A stretch of DNA of 11,143 bases, taken from NCBI GenBank assembly GCA_011523155.1, contig WTHL01000307.1, positions 1 through 11,143 of the forward strand, in the 5' to 3' direction. Below the pieces are notes generated by a model, which was given only the letters and a program-made list of their open reading frames with translations, was not told the DNA's origin and searched no databases. The stretch is from Synechococcus sp. PL34863bin_39. GTDB lineage: Bacteria; Cyanobacteriota; Cyanobacteriia; PCC-6307; Cyanobiaceae. The translations under genes and the position numbers were made by a program. Positions 5,670 to 11,126 of the stretch are shown piece by piece. Positions within the stretch are counted from its first letter, which is position 1. Each line of letters starts with the position of its first letter.

Positions 5670-5692
5670 GCCCCGTTGCGACGGGGCTTTTT
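5670..5692 (+). terminator. Intrinsic terminator after the DUF4278 gene
   Basis: GCCCCGT-tgcg-ACGGGGC forms a perfect 7-bp GC-rich stem with a 4-nt loop, followed directly by TTTTT. It ends plus-strand transcription after the DUF4278 gene. Confidence 0.93.
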
Positions 5693-5808
5693 GATGGGCG
5701 ACAGGCCGGCTCCCTAGGCATCAATGCTCAGGTGGACGTTTTGGTAGTGACGGCCACGGCCCGCCCGGTTGGATCACGGCCAGACCTGGAGTGTCCCGTT
5801 GTCTGCCG

Positions 5809-6264
5809 ATGGACTCTCTCACCGCCTTTGCCGCCATCGGATTGGCCGCCGTCTCCTGGGATGGACGATTCACCCAGGCAGGGACCCGGGCCTTCAGGCA
5901 CGCCCTCGACTACCGCGAACCGTTCTGTCAGATGCCGGATGCGGAGATGATCACGCTGCTGGATGATCTCCTCACCCTGCGCCGCAATCTGGGTTCGCAC
6001 GAGATGATGCTGCAGGCCGCCAGGTGTCTGACGCCTGCGCAGAGGATGACCGCCTACGCCATGGCCTCCGAATTGATGCGCTCCGATGGCCCTTTCGTCA
6101 AAGACGAGCGGACCTTTCTTGATCATCTGGCGGTGATGCTTGAGATCTCAGGGTTTGAAGCCCAGCGCATCGACGCCGTGTTTGAAATCTTTCATGCCCG
6201 GCTCACCCTCAGCAGCAGCCTCGCCATGCCCAGGCTGGAGCAACCGGCCGCAGCCCCTGGTTGA
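5809..6264 (+). CDS. TerB-like (tellurite-resistance-type) domain protein
   Basis: A 151-residue all-helical protein resembling the TerB-like family. Two short acidic motifs mark it: VSWDGRFTQAGTRAFRHAL near the N-terminus and RSDGPFVKDERTFLDHL around residues 91-107, both of the S/W-D-G-x-x-x-x-E/x type that coordinate metal in TerB. The frame is open to a GTG at 5791, but the ATG at 5809 (MDSLTAFAAI) matches the expected domain start and is chosen. TerB-like proteins are cytosolic and linked to metal or stress responses; the name does not prove tellurite resistance and no other ter genes are nearby. It stands alone on the plus strand and converges with the 62-residue gene. Confidence 0.85.
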   Translation: MDSLTAFAAIGLAAVSWDGRFTQAGTRAFRHALDYREPFCQMPDAEMITLLDDLLTLRRNLGSHEMMLQAARCLTPAQRMTAYAMASELMRSDGPFVKDERTFLDHLAVMLEISGFEAQRIDAVFEIFHARLTLSSSLAMPRLEQPAAAPG

Positions 6265-6301
6265 GCCAGGTTCAGGCCATCGTCGCGTCTCCACCACCGA
6301 T

Positions 6302-6490
6302 TCAGCGATACAGCATCTTGCAGATGTCCGGGGTCACCACCGCGGCGATGTCCTGTTGATTGTCAACAATCCGGTACGTCTGGCCCGTGGCCATGCATCG
6401 GGTCCTCGCCTGGACGAAGGCTTTCAGTTCGGTTCGATAGGCCACTTCCGCAACCCATGTGTCGTCAGCCTTGCGTTCGATCACAAACAT
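6302..6490 (-). CDS. Small hypothetical protein with hairpin-covered start (62 aa)
   Basis: The ATG at 6488-6490 begins MFVIERKADDTWVAEVAYRT, then ELKAFVQARTRCMATGQTYRIVDN, ending DICKMLYR. The alternation suggests two beta strands, a helix and a third strand, typical of small basic cytosolic proteins of unknown function. A TTG at 6517 would add nine residues but lies within the inverted repeat region and has no SD. The only SD-like sequence (GCAGGT) is two to seven bases before the ATG and is part of the 3' arm of a 10-bp inverted repeat, so translation may be controlled by RNA structure. Family not recognised. Confidence 0.65.
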   Translation of the reverse strand: MFVIERKADDTWVAEVAYRTELKAFVQARTRCMATGQTYRIVDNQQDIAAVVTPDICKMLYR

Positions 6491-6492
6491 GG

Positions 6493-6528
6493 ACCTGCAC
6501 CCAGGGTGATGCTTCAAAGGGTGCAGGT
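6493..6528 (-). promoter_or_regulatory. Perfect 10-bp inverted repeat over the ribosome-binding region
   Basis: ACCTGCACCC (6493-6502) and GGGTGCAGGT (6519-6528) are exact reverse complements with a 16-nt loop. On the minus-strand transcript the 3' arm ends two bases before the ATG of the 62-residue gene and contains its only SD-like bases. It could be an RNA switch or thermometer, or an operator dyad. No T-run follows, so it is not a typical terminator. Confidence 0.7.
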
Positions 6529-6599
6529 GGGATCTTCAGAGTGCTCGAAAACCATAGATTTTGATTCGACTTGCACCGGCGCAATGTGTTGGTGTTGAT

Positions 6600-6716
6600 T
6601 CATCGATTGGATGATTGGCGCGGAAGCATGGACAGCCAGAGCGCGAACAGAAGACCCACGGGAACGATGATCACCAGCAGCTGCAGGATCACGAACTGAC
6701 GAACCTCTGGATCCAT
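6600..6716 (-). CDS. Single-span membrane peptide (38 aa)
   Basis: The ATG at 6714-6716 has TTAGGAG just upstream with a 3-base spacer. The product starts MDPEVRQFV, has one strong hydrophobic helix (ILQLLVIIVPVGLLFALWLS), and ends with a basic tail MLPRQSSNR. Topology suggests an inner-membrane or thylakoid single-span peptide. No family recognised; many small photosystem and NDH subunits look similar in length and layout, but no specific match is seen. It starts 6 bp after the stop of the CxCxxC gene, so the two are very likely cotranscribed. Confidence 0.7.
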   Translation of the reverse strand: MDPEVRQFVILQLLVIIVPVGLLFALWLSMLPRQSSNR

Positions 6717-6722
6717 GGTCTC

Positions 6723-6887
6723 CTAAGCGGTGTCTCCGAGAAATGAACGGATTTCACTGAATTTCAGCACATTGATTGTCTTGCGGATGCGTTTGCAGGC
6801 ATCGCAGAAGCACAGGGTCTCCAGCGAATCATTGCGATGCAGCTGGTAGCTCAGGATCAGGGCTTCATCCTTCAGGGATTGCTCCAT
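6723..6887 (-). CDS. Small CxCxxC protein (54 aa)
   Basis: The ATG at 6885-6887 opens a 54-residue frame: MEQSLKDEALILSYQLHRND, SLETLCFCDACKRIRKTINV, LKFSEIRSFLGDTA. C26-x-C28-x2-C31 sits in a short segment preceded by a helix and followed by basic residues, which suits a small metal site or redox motif; this is inference. No clear SD is visible before the ATG. Its TAG lies within the SD region of the downstream 38-residue membrane peptide gene, so the pair is probably an operon. Family unknown. Confidence 0.65.
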   Translation of the reverse strand: MEQSLKDEALILSYQLHRNDSLETLCFCDACKRIRKTINVLKFSEIRSFLGDTA

Positions 6888-6968
6888 GGTGTGGTTCATT
6901 CGGCAGGACGTGATAACACCCTGCCGCTGTCATCCCGTCGGAGTCGTGGATGTCAGCGAATCGCGAAT

Positions 6969-7298
6969 TCATTCTGTGCCTTTGGCGTCATTGTTCGGGT
7001 GATTGAAGAGGTCTGGAAGGGTGCCTGGCAGGGTCTTGATGGCCAGGCGCAGGGCCTGACGGCTTGCATTCAGGGCCTGTCTCTGCCTGTCATCCAGATC
7101 CCTGAATGTCGGACTGTCCAGGTCGGCCAGGATCAGTTCGAGATCGGTCGCGATGAAGCGCACCTTCATGCGCAGGCTGTGGTGCGTTTCCAGTCGCTCG
7201 AGGCGCCTGGCTTCGTTGGCGTAGGCCTTGAGGCGTTGTTCAGACACGGCGCCGGGGATGGCCGGCACGCTGGAGGAGGCGCTGGACTGACTGGTCAT
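6969..7298 (-). CDS. Helical hypothetical protein (109 aa)
   Basis: A 109-residue soluble protein that is disordered at the start (MTSQSSASSSVPAIPGAV), then highly helical and charged: SEQRLKAYANEARRLERLET, MKVRFIATDLELILADLDS, DLDDRQRQALNASRQALRLA, and a short tail ending NDAKGTE. It contains no cysteine. A coiled-coil or helical bundle is likely, with no recognisable catalytic motif. It lies in the minus-strand series after yccF (62-bp gap) and upstream of the CxCxxC gene. No strong SD precedes the ATG at 7296-7298. Role unknown. Confidence 0.75.
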   Translation of the reverse strand: MTSQSSASSSVPAIPGAVSEQRLKAYANEARRLERLETHHSLRMKVRFIATDLELILADLDSPTFRDLDDRQRQALNASRQALRLAIKTLPGTLPDLFNHPNNDAKGTE

Positions 7299-7360
7299 GG
7301 GAGGGCATCCCAGGCCCGTCGATTCAACGATTGATTGACGCTGCTGTCGTTATCACGGGG

Positions 7361-7771
7361 TTAGCGACGGGTTGCGATCGGTTGAACCGTCATGCCGACG
7401 GGTGCCAGGGCGATCAGGGCCAGCTTGATGTGCTGAATGCCGAACGGAATGCCGATCACGCTGACGAAACAGGCCAGTGCGGAGGTCAGGTGGCCGATCG
7501 CCAGCCACCAGCCCGCCACCAGAAACCAGATCCCATTGCCGATCAGGCCGAGCGGCCCTGTGCCGAGGTCACCCCGTCCCGACAGGGTGCGCCGGTTCAC
7601 GGCCTCCTGTCCGAAGGGCCAGAGCGAGAACGCGCCGATCACGAAGCAGGAGCGTGCCCAGGGCAGCCCCACCACTGAAAGGGCACAGAGCAGGCCCGCC
7701 AGCCACCAGCCGATCGCCATCACCACCCCACCCAGGAGCAGCCACAGCAGGTTGAGGATGAAAGCAACCAT
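7361..7771 (-). CDS. yccF: YccF-family inner-membrane protein
   Basis: A 136-residue membrane protein with two copies of the YccF module. The first copy is NLLWLLLGGVVMAIGWWLAG then VVGLPWARSCF (to about residue 43). The second is GNGIWFLVAGWWLAIGHLTS then VIGIPFGIQHIKLA (about 78-118). Each copy is a hydrophobic stretch followed by a G-L/I-P-x turn, giving about four membrane helices, with a hydrophilic linker (EAVNRRTLSGRGDLGTGPLG) between. YccF proteins are widespread inner-membrane proteins without a defined function. The gene begins 9 bp after the 32-residue membrane peptide and is probably part of the metallopeptidase operon. The ATG at 7769-7771 fits the module start, without a strong SD. 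Confidence 0.93.
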   Translation of the reverse strand: MVAFILNLLWLLLGGVVMAIGWWLAGLLCALSVVGLPWARSCFVIGAFSLWPFGQEAVNRRTLSGRGDLGTGPLGLIGNGIWFLVAGWWLAIGHLTSALACFVSVIGIPFGIQHIKLALIALAPVGMTVQPIATRR

Positions 7772-7780
7772 GGGGTCTGC

Positions 7781-7879
7781 TCAGCTGACCGGGCTCAGGC
7801 CGCGCACCAGGGCGGATTCATAGATCGCCACCAGCACCAGCGACAGCAGCATTCCGATCACCAGCAGCTTGCCGTTCAT
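7781..7879 (-). CDS. Single-span membrane peptide (32 aa)
   Basis: ATG at 7877-7879 gives MNGKLLVIGMLLSLVLVAIY then ESALVRGLSPVS: one hydrophobic helix of about 16 residues with a short polar end, probably N-terminus in the cytosol. It is placed 10 bp after the metallopeptidase stop and 9 bp before yccF, which supports it as a real gene in that operon, although no clear SD is seen. Function unknown; it could be a small partner of the neighbouring membrane protein, which is inference. Confidence 0.6.
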   Translation of the reverse strand: MNGKLLVIGMLLSLVLVAIYESALVRGLSPVS

Positions 7880-7889
7880 GGTCGGAGCA

Positions 7890-9077
7890 TCACTTGCGTG
7901 GATCATGGCCGGTTTTGCCCAGCTCGCCATGCATTGCTTGGGGTAGCCCTTGATCGTGGCGGCTGCGCCGCTGTCGGTCCGAACAGGCCCGCGCTGCGAT
8001 CACCGCCGCCTGACCCTTGCGGTCTCCCTCCCATGGCTGCCGACGAATGCCGTCGTTGTCGATGTCGAAATCGCCGCGTTCACAGTCGATTCGCATCGTC
8101 CGCAGGCGGTACCAGCCCTCGGGCATCGCCTGTCCCTGGTTCAGCAGGGCATTGGCGCAGGCCCCTGAGGATCCCGATCTGCAGTTGATCACCCCGAGGA
8201 CGGCGCTGAACAGGTTGCCGGCGATCTGTTTCCCTCGCTCGATCTCAAACCGATAGACCTTGGCTGTCAACGCGGATGTCAACGCGGACGGCCGGCCAGC
8301 AGCGGCCTGGCCCCCGTTGCCGGTGGGCTCGAGGAGGCGCGAAAACGTGTCCGGGGTGTCCATGGTCCACGCACCGATCCGGAGGCCTGGGGTCAGTTCA
8401 TCGCCCACGCCGGCGATGAAGGCGTCGTAGCGCGCCTTCGGGTTGCTGTGGGGCGACTGAAGGTGAAAGTCGCCGATGCTGAAAAACAGATTGGCCGCAT
8501 CGGTGAAGTCCTTCACCTCGAGTGCCCGGTTCCGCATCAGCCACGCCATGTAGCGGCCTGCGCGCCAGTCGGCGGCATCCTCCTCGTTGCGCGGGAAGCG
8601 TCCCCGGGCGCTGTGGTGATTCACATGATGTCCCCATTCATGGGCCAGCACCGTGATCCCCAGCAGGGTCCGCTTCGCGTTCGAGAAGCGCTGGGACCGC
8701 TGCAGGCCCCGTGTGCTCAGGATGATCTCGCTGGATTCGGGGCAGTAGGCATTCGGTCGCCGTGCCTGGCCGCAGCCTGAAAACCGCCCGTTGCCGTCCA
8801 GCAGACTGACCGGCGGCAGCGTCGCAACCCGATCACGGGCCACCGTGCGCCAGTACAACCCCAGCAGGGTGTGATGGGCGTTGATCAGGTCCGTCCGGGC
8901 GGCGGCACTGGCGTCCGCTTCAGCCAGACGCCGCACCGTCGCCAGCTGGGCCTCAAGCGCTCTGCTGCCGGGGGCGCCGCTGGGGGTGCCACGGGCCTGC
9001 AGGGGCGGCTGCAGCAGCTGTCCCGCCAGCGCCATCGCCAGGGCGGAGACAAGGCCGGTGCCGGTGAAGGGGCGCAT
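7890..9077 (-). CDS. Exported HExxH zinc metallopeptidase (neutral zinc metallopeptidase type)
   Basis: A 395-residue protein with an N-terminal signal peptide (about 1-29, FTGTGLVSALAMALAGQLL). The catalytic motif is VLAHEWGHHVNHH, with zinc ligands H146 and H150 and catalytic E147. EEDAADWRAGRYMAW follows at 165-179, where E166 in an E-x-x-A-D pattern is the likely third ligand, as in the YpfJ-type neutral zinc metallopeptidase family (PF04228). Six cysteines (C102, C112, C299, C307, C332, C365) fit three disulfides in the periplasm. After about residue 275 a domain of unknown role follows, with DFDIDNDGIRRQPW resembling an acidic calcium-binding loop. The very C-terminus is basic and polar. 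It heads an apparent operon with the 32-residue peptide and yccF. The ATG lies at the centre of a 12-bp palindrome. Confidence 0.9.
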   Translation of the reverse strand: MRPFTGTGLVSALAMALAGQLLQPPLQARGTPSGAPGSRALEAQLATVRRLAEADASAAARTDLINAHHTLLGLYWRTVARDRVATLPPVSLLDGNGRFSGCGQARRPNAYCPESSEIILSTRGLQRSQRFSNAKRTLLGITVLAHEWGHHVNHHSARGRFPRNEEDAADWRAGRYMAWLMRNRALEVKDFTDAANLFFSIGDFHLQSPHSNPKARYDAFIAGVGDELTPGLRIGAWTMDTPDTFSRLLEPTGNGGQAAAGRPSALTSALTAKVYRFEIERGKQIAGNLFSAVLGVINCRSGSSGACANALLNQGQAMPEGWYRLRTMRIDCERGDFDIDNDGIRRQPWEGDRKGQAAVIAARACSDRQRRSRHDQGLPQAMHGELGKTGHDPRK

Positions 9078-9082
9078 GCGCC
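9071..9082. repeat. 12-bp perfect palindrome centred on the metallopeptidase start
   Basis: GGCGCATGCGCC is self-complementary, and its central CATG includes the start codon (9075-9077, minus strand). On the transcript it could pair with another copy or form a small hairpin only with difficulty; the DNA may be a protein-binding site or a chance product of GC-rich coding sequence. Confidence 0.5.
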
Positions 9083-9109
9083 AGGGGAAGCACTGTTCTG
9101 AATTGAATC

Positions 9110-9127
9110 ACCGGTGCTACCACCGGT
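9110..9127. promoter_or_regulatory. Inverted repeat in the divergent intergenic region
   Basis: ACCGGTG-ctac-CACCGGT is a perfect 7-bp dyad with a 4-bp spacer, lying 32 bp from the metallopeptidase start and 20 bp before the 9148 gene. The position between two divergent starts suits an operator shared by both, but a simple hairpin is equally possible. Confidence 0.45.
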
Positions 9128-9147
9128 ACAGCTGCCCTGGCGCTGCC

Positions 9148-9312
9148 ATGACCGTGTTCACCTCCGCCCTGTCGTCCCTGAAGGCTGATCCGGCGGCATT
9201 GCTGGACACCGGCCTGATCACGGCAGTGTCCGTTCTCACTTTGGTGGGGCTGCTCTACGGCCTCAGGGAGCTGGGCCGTGAAATCCGTCAGTTCCGCCGG
9301 GTCAAGGCCTGA
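9148..9312 (+). CDS. Single-span membrane protein (54 aa)
   Basis: ATG at 9148 gives MTVFTSALSSLKADPAALLD, then the hydrophobic TGLITAVSVLTLVGLLYGL, then a basic RELGREIRQFRRVKA tail. One membrane helix with a positively charged cytosolic tail is predicted. The larger open frame reaching back to 8881 is a shadow of the metallopeptidase. No strong SD is seen. The family is not recognised. It is divergent from the metallopeptidase and followed 58 bp later by the 93-residue secreted gene. Confidence 0.65.
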   Translation: MTVFTSALSSLKADPAALLDTGLITAVSVLTLVGLLYGLRELGREIRQFRRVKA

Positions 9313-9370
9313 GCCGTCCGCTGACCATCGCACCGGGCCATTAGGGTCACGCTTTCTCAGTGTGGGAATC

Positions 9371-9652
9371 ATGCTTCGCGCCCTCTGCTCCCTGGTGGCC
9401 GCCGCTGTGATGTGGGTGCAGGTCCCCCAGTGGCAGCCCGACTGGTCCCGCTGCGCTGTGGATGTTCCGGATGTTGATTGCCATTGGTATGTGGTGGCTC
9501 CCGACAACACCTTCGGCGAGGGGTTCGACTGGGCCAGTGCTCCCTGGTTCGATGCCGGCGGCCTCCATGACGTCGCCAGGCTGAACGACACCATGGCGTC
9601 CATCGATCGCCAGGCCCGGCTCAGCGAGGGGGACGGACCCCAGTCGCGGTGA
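9371..9652 (+). CDS. Secreted or lumenal hypothetical protein (93 aa)
   Basis: The ATG at 9371 starts a likely signal peptide (MLRALCSLVAAAVMWVQVPQ), after which the mature part has two cysteines in CAVDVPDVDCHWYVV, an aromatic/acidic block (FGEGFDWASAPWFDAGGLHD) and a polar tail. Two Cys in a periplasmic protein suggest one disulfide. GGGAA eight bases upstream is a weak SD. The frame is open further upstream, but that part has no signal-like start. No family recognised. It could be processed and retained in the periplasm or thylakoid lumen; this is inference. Confidence 0.7.
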   Translation: MLRALCSLVAAAVMWVQVPQWQPDWSRCAVDVPDVDCHWYVVAPDNTFGEGFDWASAPWFDAGGLHDVARLNDTMASIDRQARLSEGDGPQSR

Positions 9653-9672
9653 TCTGCTGGCGGATGTCCCGC

Positions 9673-9855
9673 TCAGGACCGATACCGTTTCAGCCGTCGG
9701 CTGAGCGCGGGCACCAGCACGAAATCCATCACGGTGAAGGTGGCCAGGCATGGCCAGAACCCTTTCCCGATCACCGCGCAGATCGTGCGGCTGCTGTCGA
9801 TCCGACAGATCACGAGCTCCGCCAGCCAGTAGAGCGCGATCTTGGCCACCACCAT
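9673..9855 (-). CDS. Two-helix membrane protein (60 aa)
   Basis: ATG at 9853-9855 gives MVVAKIALYWLAELVICRID, then SSRTICAVIGKGFWPCLATF, then TVMDFVLVPALSRRLKRYRS. Two hydrophobic segments flank a short polar loop (CRIDSSRTIC) and a basic end follows, so a helical hairpin in the inner membrane is likely; three cysteines (C17, C26, C36) are near the loop. The frame is open to 9999, but the additional N-terminal part is Pro/Gly-rich shadow sequence of the overlapping smaller gene, so the internal ATG is preferred; no clear SD is present. Function unknown. Confidence 0.6.
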   Translation of the reverse strand: MVVAKIALYWLAELVICRIDSSRTICAVIGKGFWPCLATFTVMDFVLVPALSRRLKRYRS

Positions 9856-9887
9856 CCAGCAGGCTCGCCGGATCTCCCGGCCGGAGC

Positions 9888-9986
9888 TCACCACTGGAGC
9901 ACCAGCCAGGCCAGGCCGCAGCTCACCACCAGGGACACCACCCCCAGTAGTGCTTTCCAGAAGCGGGGGTCGTTGGGTCGGAACAC
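9888..9986 (-). CDS. Possible single-span membrane peptide, GTG start (32 aa)
   Basis: A GTG at 9984-9986 opens MFRPNDPRFWKALLGVVSLV then VSCGLAWLVLQW. A polar start followed by one hydrophobic helix is the usual layout of tiny membrane peptides, and FWKALLGVVSLVV is unlike the GC-rich frames around it. It ends 32 bp before the 60-residue membrane gene on the same strand. There is no SD at normal spacing, so this is tentative. A 60-codon minus-strand frame at 9923-10105 competes and looks like a shadow. Confidence 0.4.
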   Translation of the reverse strand: MFRPNDPRFWKALLGVVSLVVSCGLAWLVLQW

Positions 9987-10110
9987 AGGGCCGCAGCAAG
10001 GTCTCCGGTCAAGCTATCCATCGTTGTCCGCCCTGACCGCTGCGCTCCATCGCTCGTCGTGGCCTGGCGATTCATCGATGGCAGGATGCCCTCCACCCGC
10101 CCCATCGCCT

Positions 10111-10449
10111 GTGCCCCTGATCAATCTGCGCACCTCGCTGAAGGCGGTTGAGGATGCGGATGCCCTGCTCAAGCGACTCTCATCCCTGCTGGCCCGGGAA
10201 ACCGGAAAGCCGGAGGCCTACGTGATGGCTCTTCTGGACACGAACGTGCCGATGACCTTTGCCGGGACCAGCGACCCCAGTGCCTATGTGGAGATCAAAT
10301 CGATCGGTGCCCTGACGCCCCCGGCAATGACGGCGGCATTCTCCGATCTGATCAGCGAGCACACCGGAATCCCGATCAACCGCATCTACATCGGATTCGA
10401 GGACGTCAGGGCCGATGCCTGGGGCTGGAACGGCACCACCTTCGGCTGA
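10111..10449 (+). CDS. MIF-like tautomerase
   Basis: From GTG 10111 the protein reads MPLINLRTSLKAVEDADALL, placing proline directly after the initiator Met. Removal of Met exposes Pro1, the catalytic base of the tautomerase/MIF superfamily. Length (112 residues) matches MIF. K33 (TGKPEAYVM) corresponds to MIF Lys32, and the end IPINRIYIGFEDVRADAWGW then NGTTFG matches the MIF C-terminus, where the aligned Asn and Thr/Phe lie near the trimer pocket. MIF folds as a trimer of beta-alpha-beta repeats. Picocyanobacterial MIF homologues are known to tautomerise phenylpyruvate in vitro, but the physiological role is unknown. The frame is open far upstream; that part is not real, since the homologous start is the GTG. 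No clear SD. Confidence 0.93.
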   Translation: MPLINLRTSLKAVEDADALLKRLSSLLARETGKPEAYVMALLDTNVPMTFAGTSDPSAYVEIKSIGALTPPAMTAAFSDLISEHTGIPINRIYIGFEDVRADAWGWNGTTFG

Positions 10450-10469
10450 GATGGAGCCGAGCCGCCCGG

Positions 10470-10652
10470 TCAGGCTGCGGCAGGGGCGCTGATCGGGGAT
10501 TCGAGTCGGATGGCGCCGTTGGCGATCAACCGCAGCAGGCTCTCCCGCAGTTTTTCCTCCTGCTGGTCGAGGTCCCTGCGCAGCACCAGATCCTCGTAAT
10601 CAGCCTGGGAGATGCGGCTGTGGAGCCGTGCCGCCAGATAAAGATCCACCAT
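10470..10652 (-). CDS. Helical hypothetical protein (60 aa)
   Basis: ATG at 10650-10652 gives MVDLYLAARLHSRISQADYE, then DLVLRRDLDQQEEKLRESLL, then RLIANGAIRLESPISAPAAA. The charged heptad-like pattern suggests two antiparallel helices. A GTG at 10664 would add MLSG and is equally possible, since neither start has a good SD. I do not recognise a family. It converges with the MIF-like gene, 20 bp apart, and diverges from DUF427 with a 128-bp gap containing no obvious strong promoter pair. Confidence 0.65.
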   Translation of the reverse strand: MVDLYLAARLHSRISQADYEDLVLRRDLDQQEEKLRESLLRLIANGAIRLESPISAPAAA

Positions 10653-10753
10653 TCCCGAAAGCACTGGTCATGCAGTTGCAAGACCCTATGCGCTGGATGT
10701 CCCTGACTGCGTCCCGGTCAGCGTTCCGGCTGCAGCACCCGGCTCGGCGTGTT

Positions 10754-10759
10754 TAGCGT
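10754..10759 (+). promoter_or_regulatory. Possible -10 element before DUF427
   Basis: TAGCGT preceded by TT (GTTTAGCGTT, 10751-10760) fits a -10 hexamer about 22 bp before the ATG of the DUF427 gene. No matching -35 is seen 17 bp further up, so this is tentative. Confidence 0.25.
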
Positions 10760-10780
10760 TGACCTCCCGATGCGAGAGCG

Positions 10781-11068
10781 ATGAAGGCGATCTGCAACAA
10801 CGTGGTGCTGGCCGAAAGCACCGACATCGTGATGGTCGACGGCAATCCTTACTTCCCCAGGGACGCGATGCGGGCGGAATTCTTCCGCGATTCCCGGTTG
10901 ACGACGGTCTGCGGCTGGAAGGGGACGGCCCGCTACTGGGACGTGGTGGTGGACGGGACGGTCTTCAGCAATGTGGTCTGGAGTTACGAAACGCCGAAGC
11001 CTGCGGCCGAGGAGATTCGTGAGCGCTTCGCCTTCTATCGCAACAAGGGCGTCGAGCTCGTGGACTGA
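10781..11068 (+). CDS. DUF427-family protein
   Basis: A complete 95-residue DUF427 (PF04248) protein. Hallmarks are ICNNVVLAES at the start, VDGNPYFPRDAMRAEFFRDS, the TVCGWKGTARYWDVVVDG block, and WSYETPKPAAEEIRERFAFY followed by a short acidic end. DUF427 proteins are small cytosolic beta-rich proteins of unsettled function found in many bacteria. The length matches the family and nothing is missing. The ATG at 10781 follows a GAGAG-like weak SD. It is separated from the upstream divergent gene by 128 bp and likely has its own promoter. Confidence 0.93.
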   Translation: MKAICNNVVLAESTDIVMVDGNPYFPRDAMRAEFFRDSRLTTVCGWKGTARYWDVVVDGTVFSNVVWSYETPKPAAEEIRERFAFYRNKGVELVD

Positions 11069-11126
11069 CCGAGGTGGTTCTTCAGGCTGTGGCTCGTAGG
11101 ATGCGCGGCGCTGTTCATCGCCCCCC

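Noticed and set aside
5728..6126. 132-codon minus-strand open frame
   Set aside because: Antisense to the TerB-like gene; Gly/Arg/His-rich shadow composition.
6256..6270. CCTGG-ttgag-CCAGG hairpin as a convergent terminator
   Set aside because: The stem is only 5 bp and no T-run follows on either strand.
6837..7334. 165-codon plus-strand open frame
   Set aside because: Antisense shadow of the 109-residue helical protein and of the start of the CxCxxC gene.
7331..7823. Plus-strand open frames over the yccF region
   Set aside because: Antisense to a clear membrane protein with the YccF pattern; they are Arg/Pro-rich.
9518..9530. GGTTCGACT resembling a tRNA T-loop
   Set aside because: It lies inside the 93-residue CDS and no acceptor stem or cloverleaf can be drawn around it; no tRNA was found elsewhere by eye.
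8953..9603. 216-codon minus-strand open frame
   Set aside because: Overlaps the metallopeptidase N-terminus in another frame and is antisense to two plausible small genes; no signal or family feature.
9649..10110. N-terminal extension of the MIF-like gene (266 codons in total)
   Set aside because: It covers the minus-strand membrane genes, is Pro/His/Arg-rich, and would hide the catalytic Pro1; the MIF family start is the GTG at 10111.
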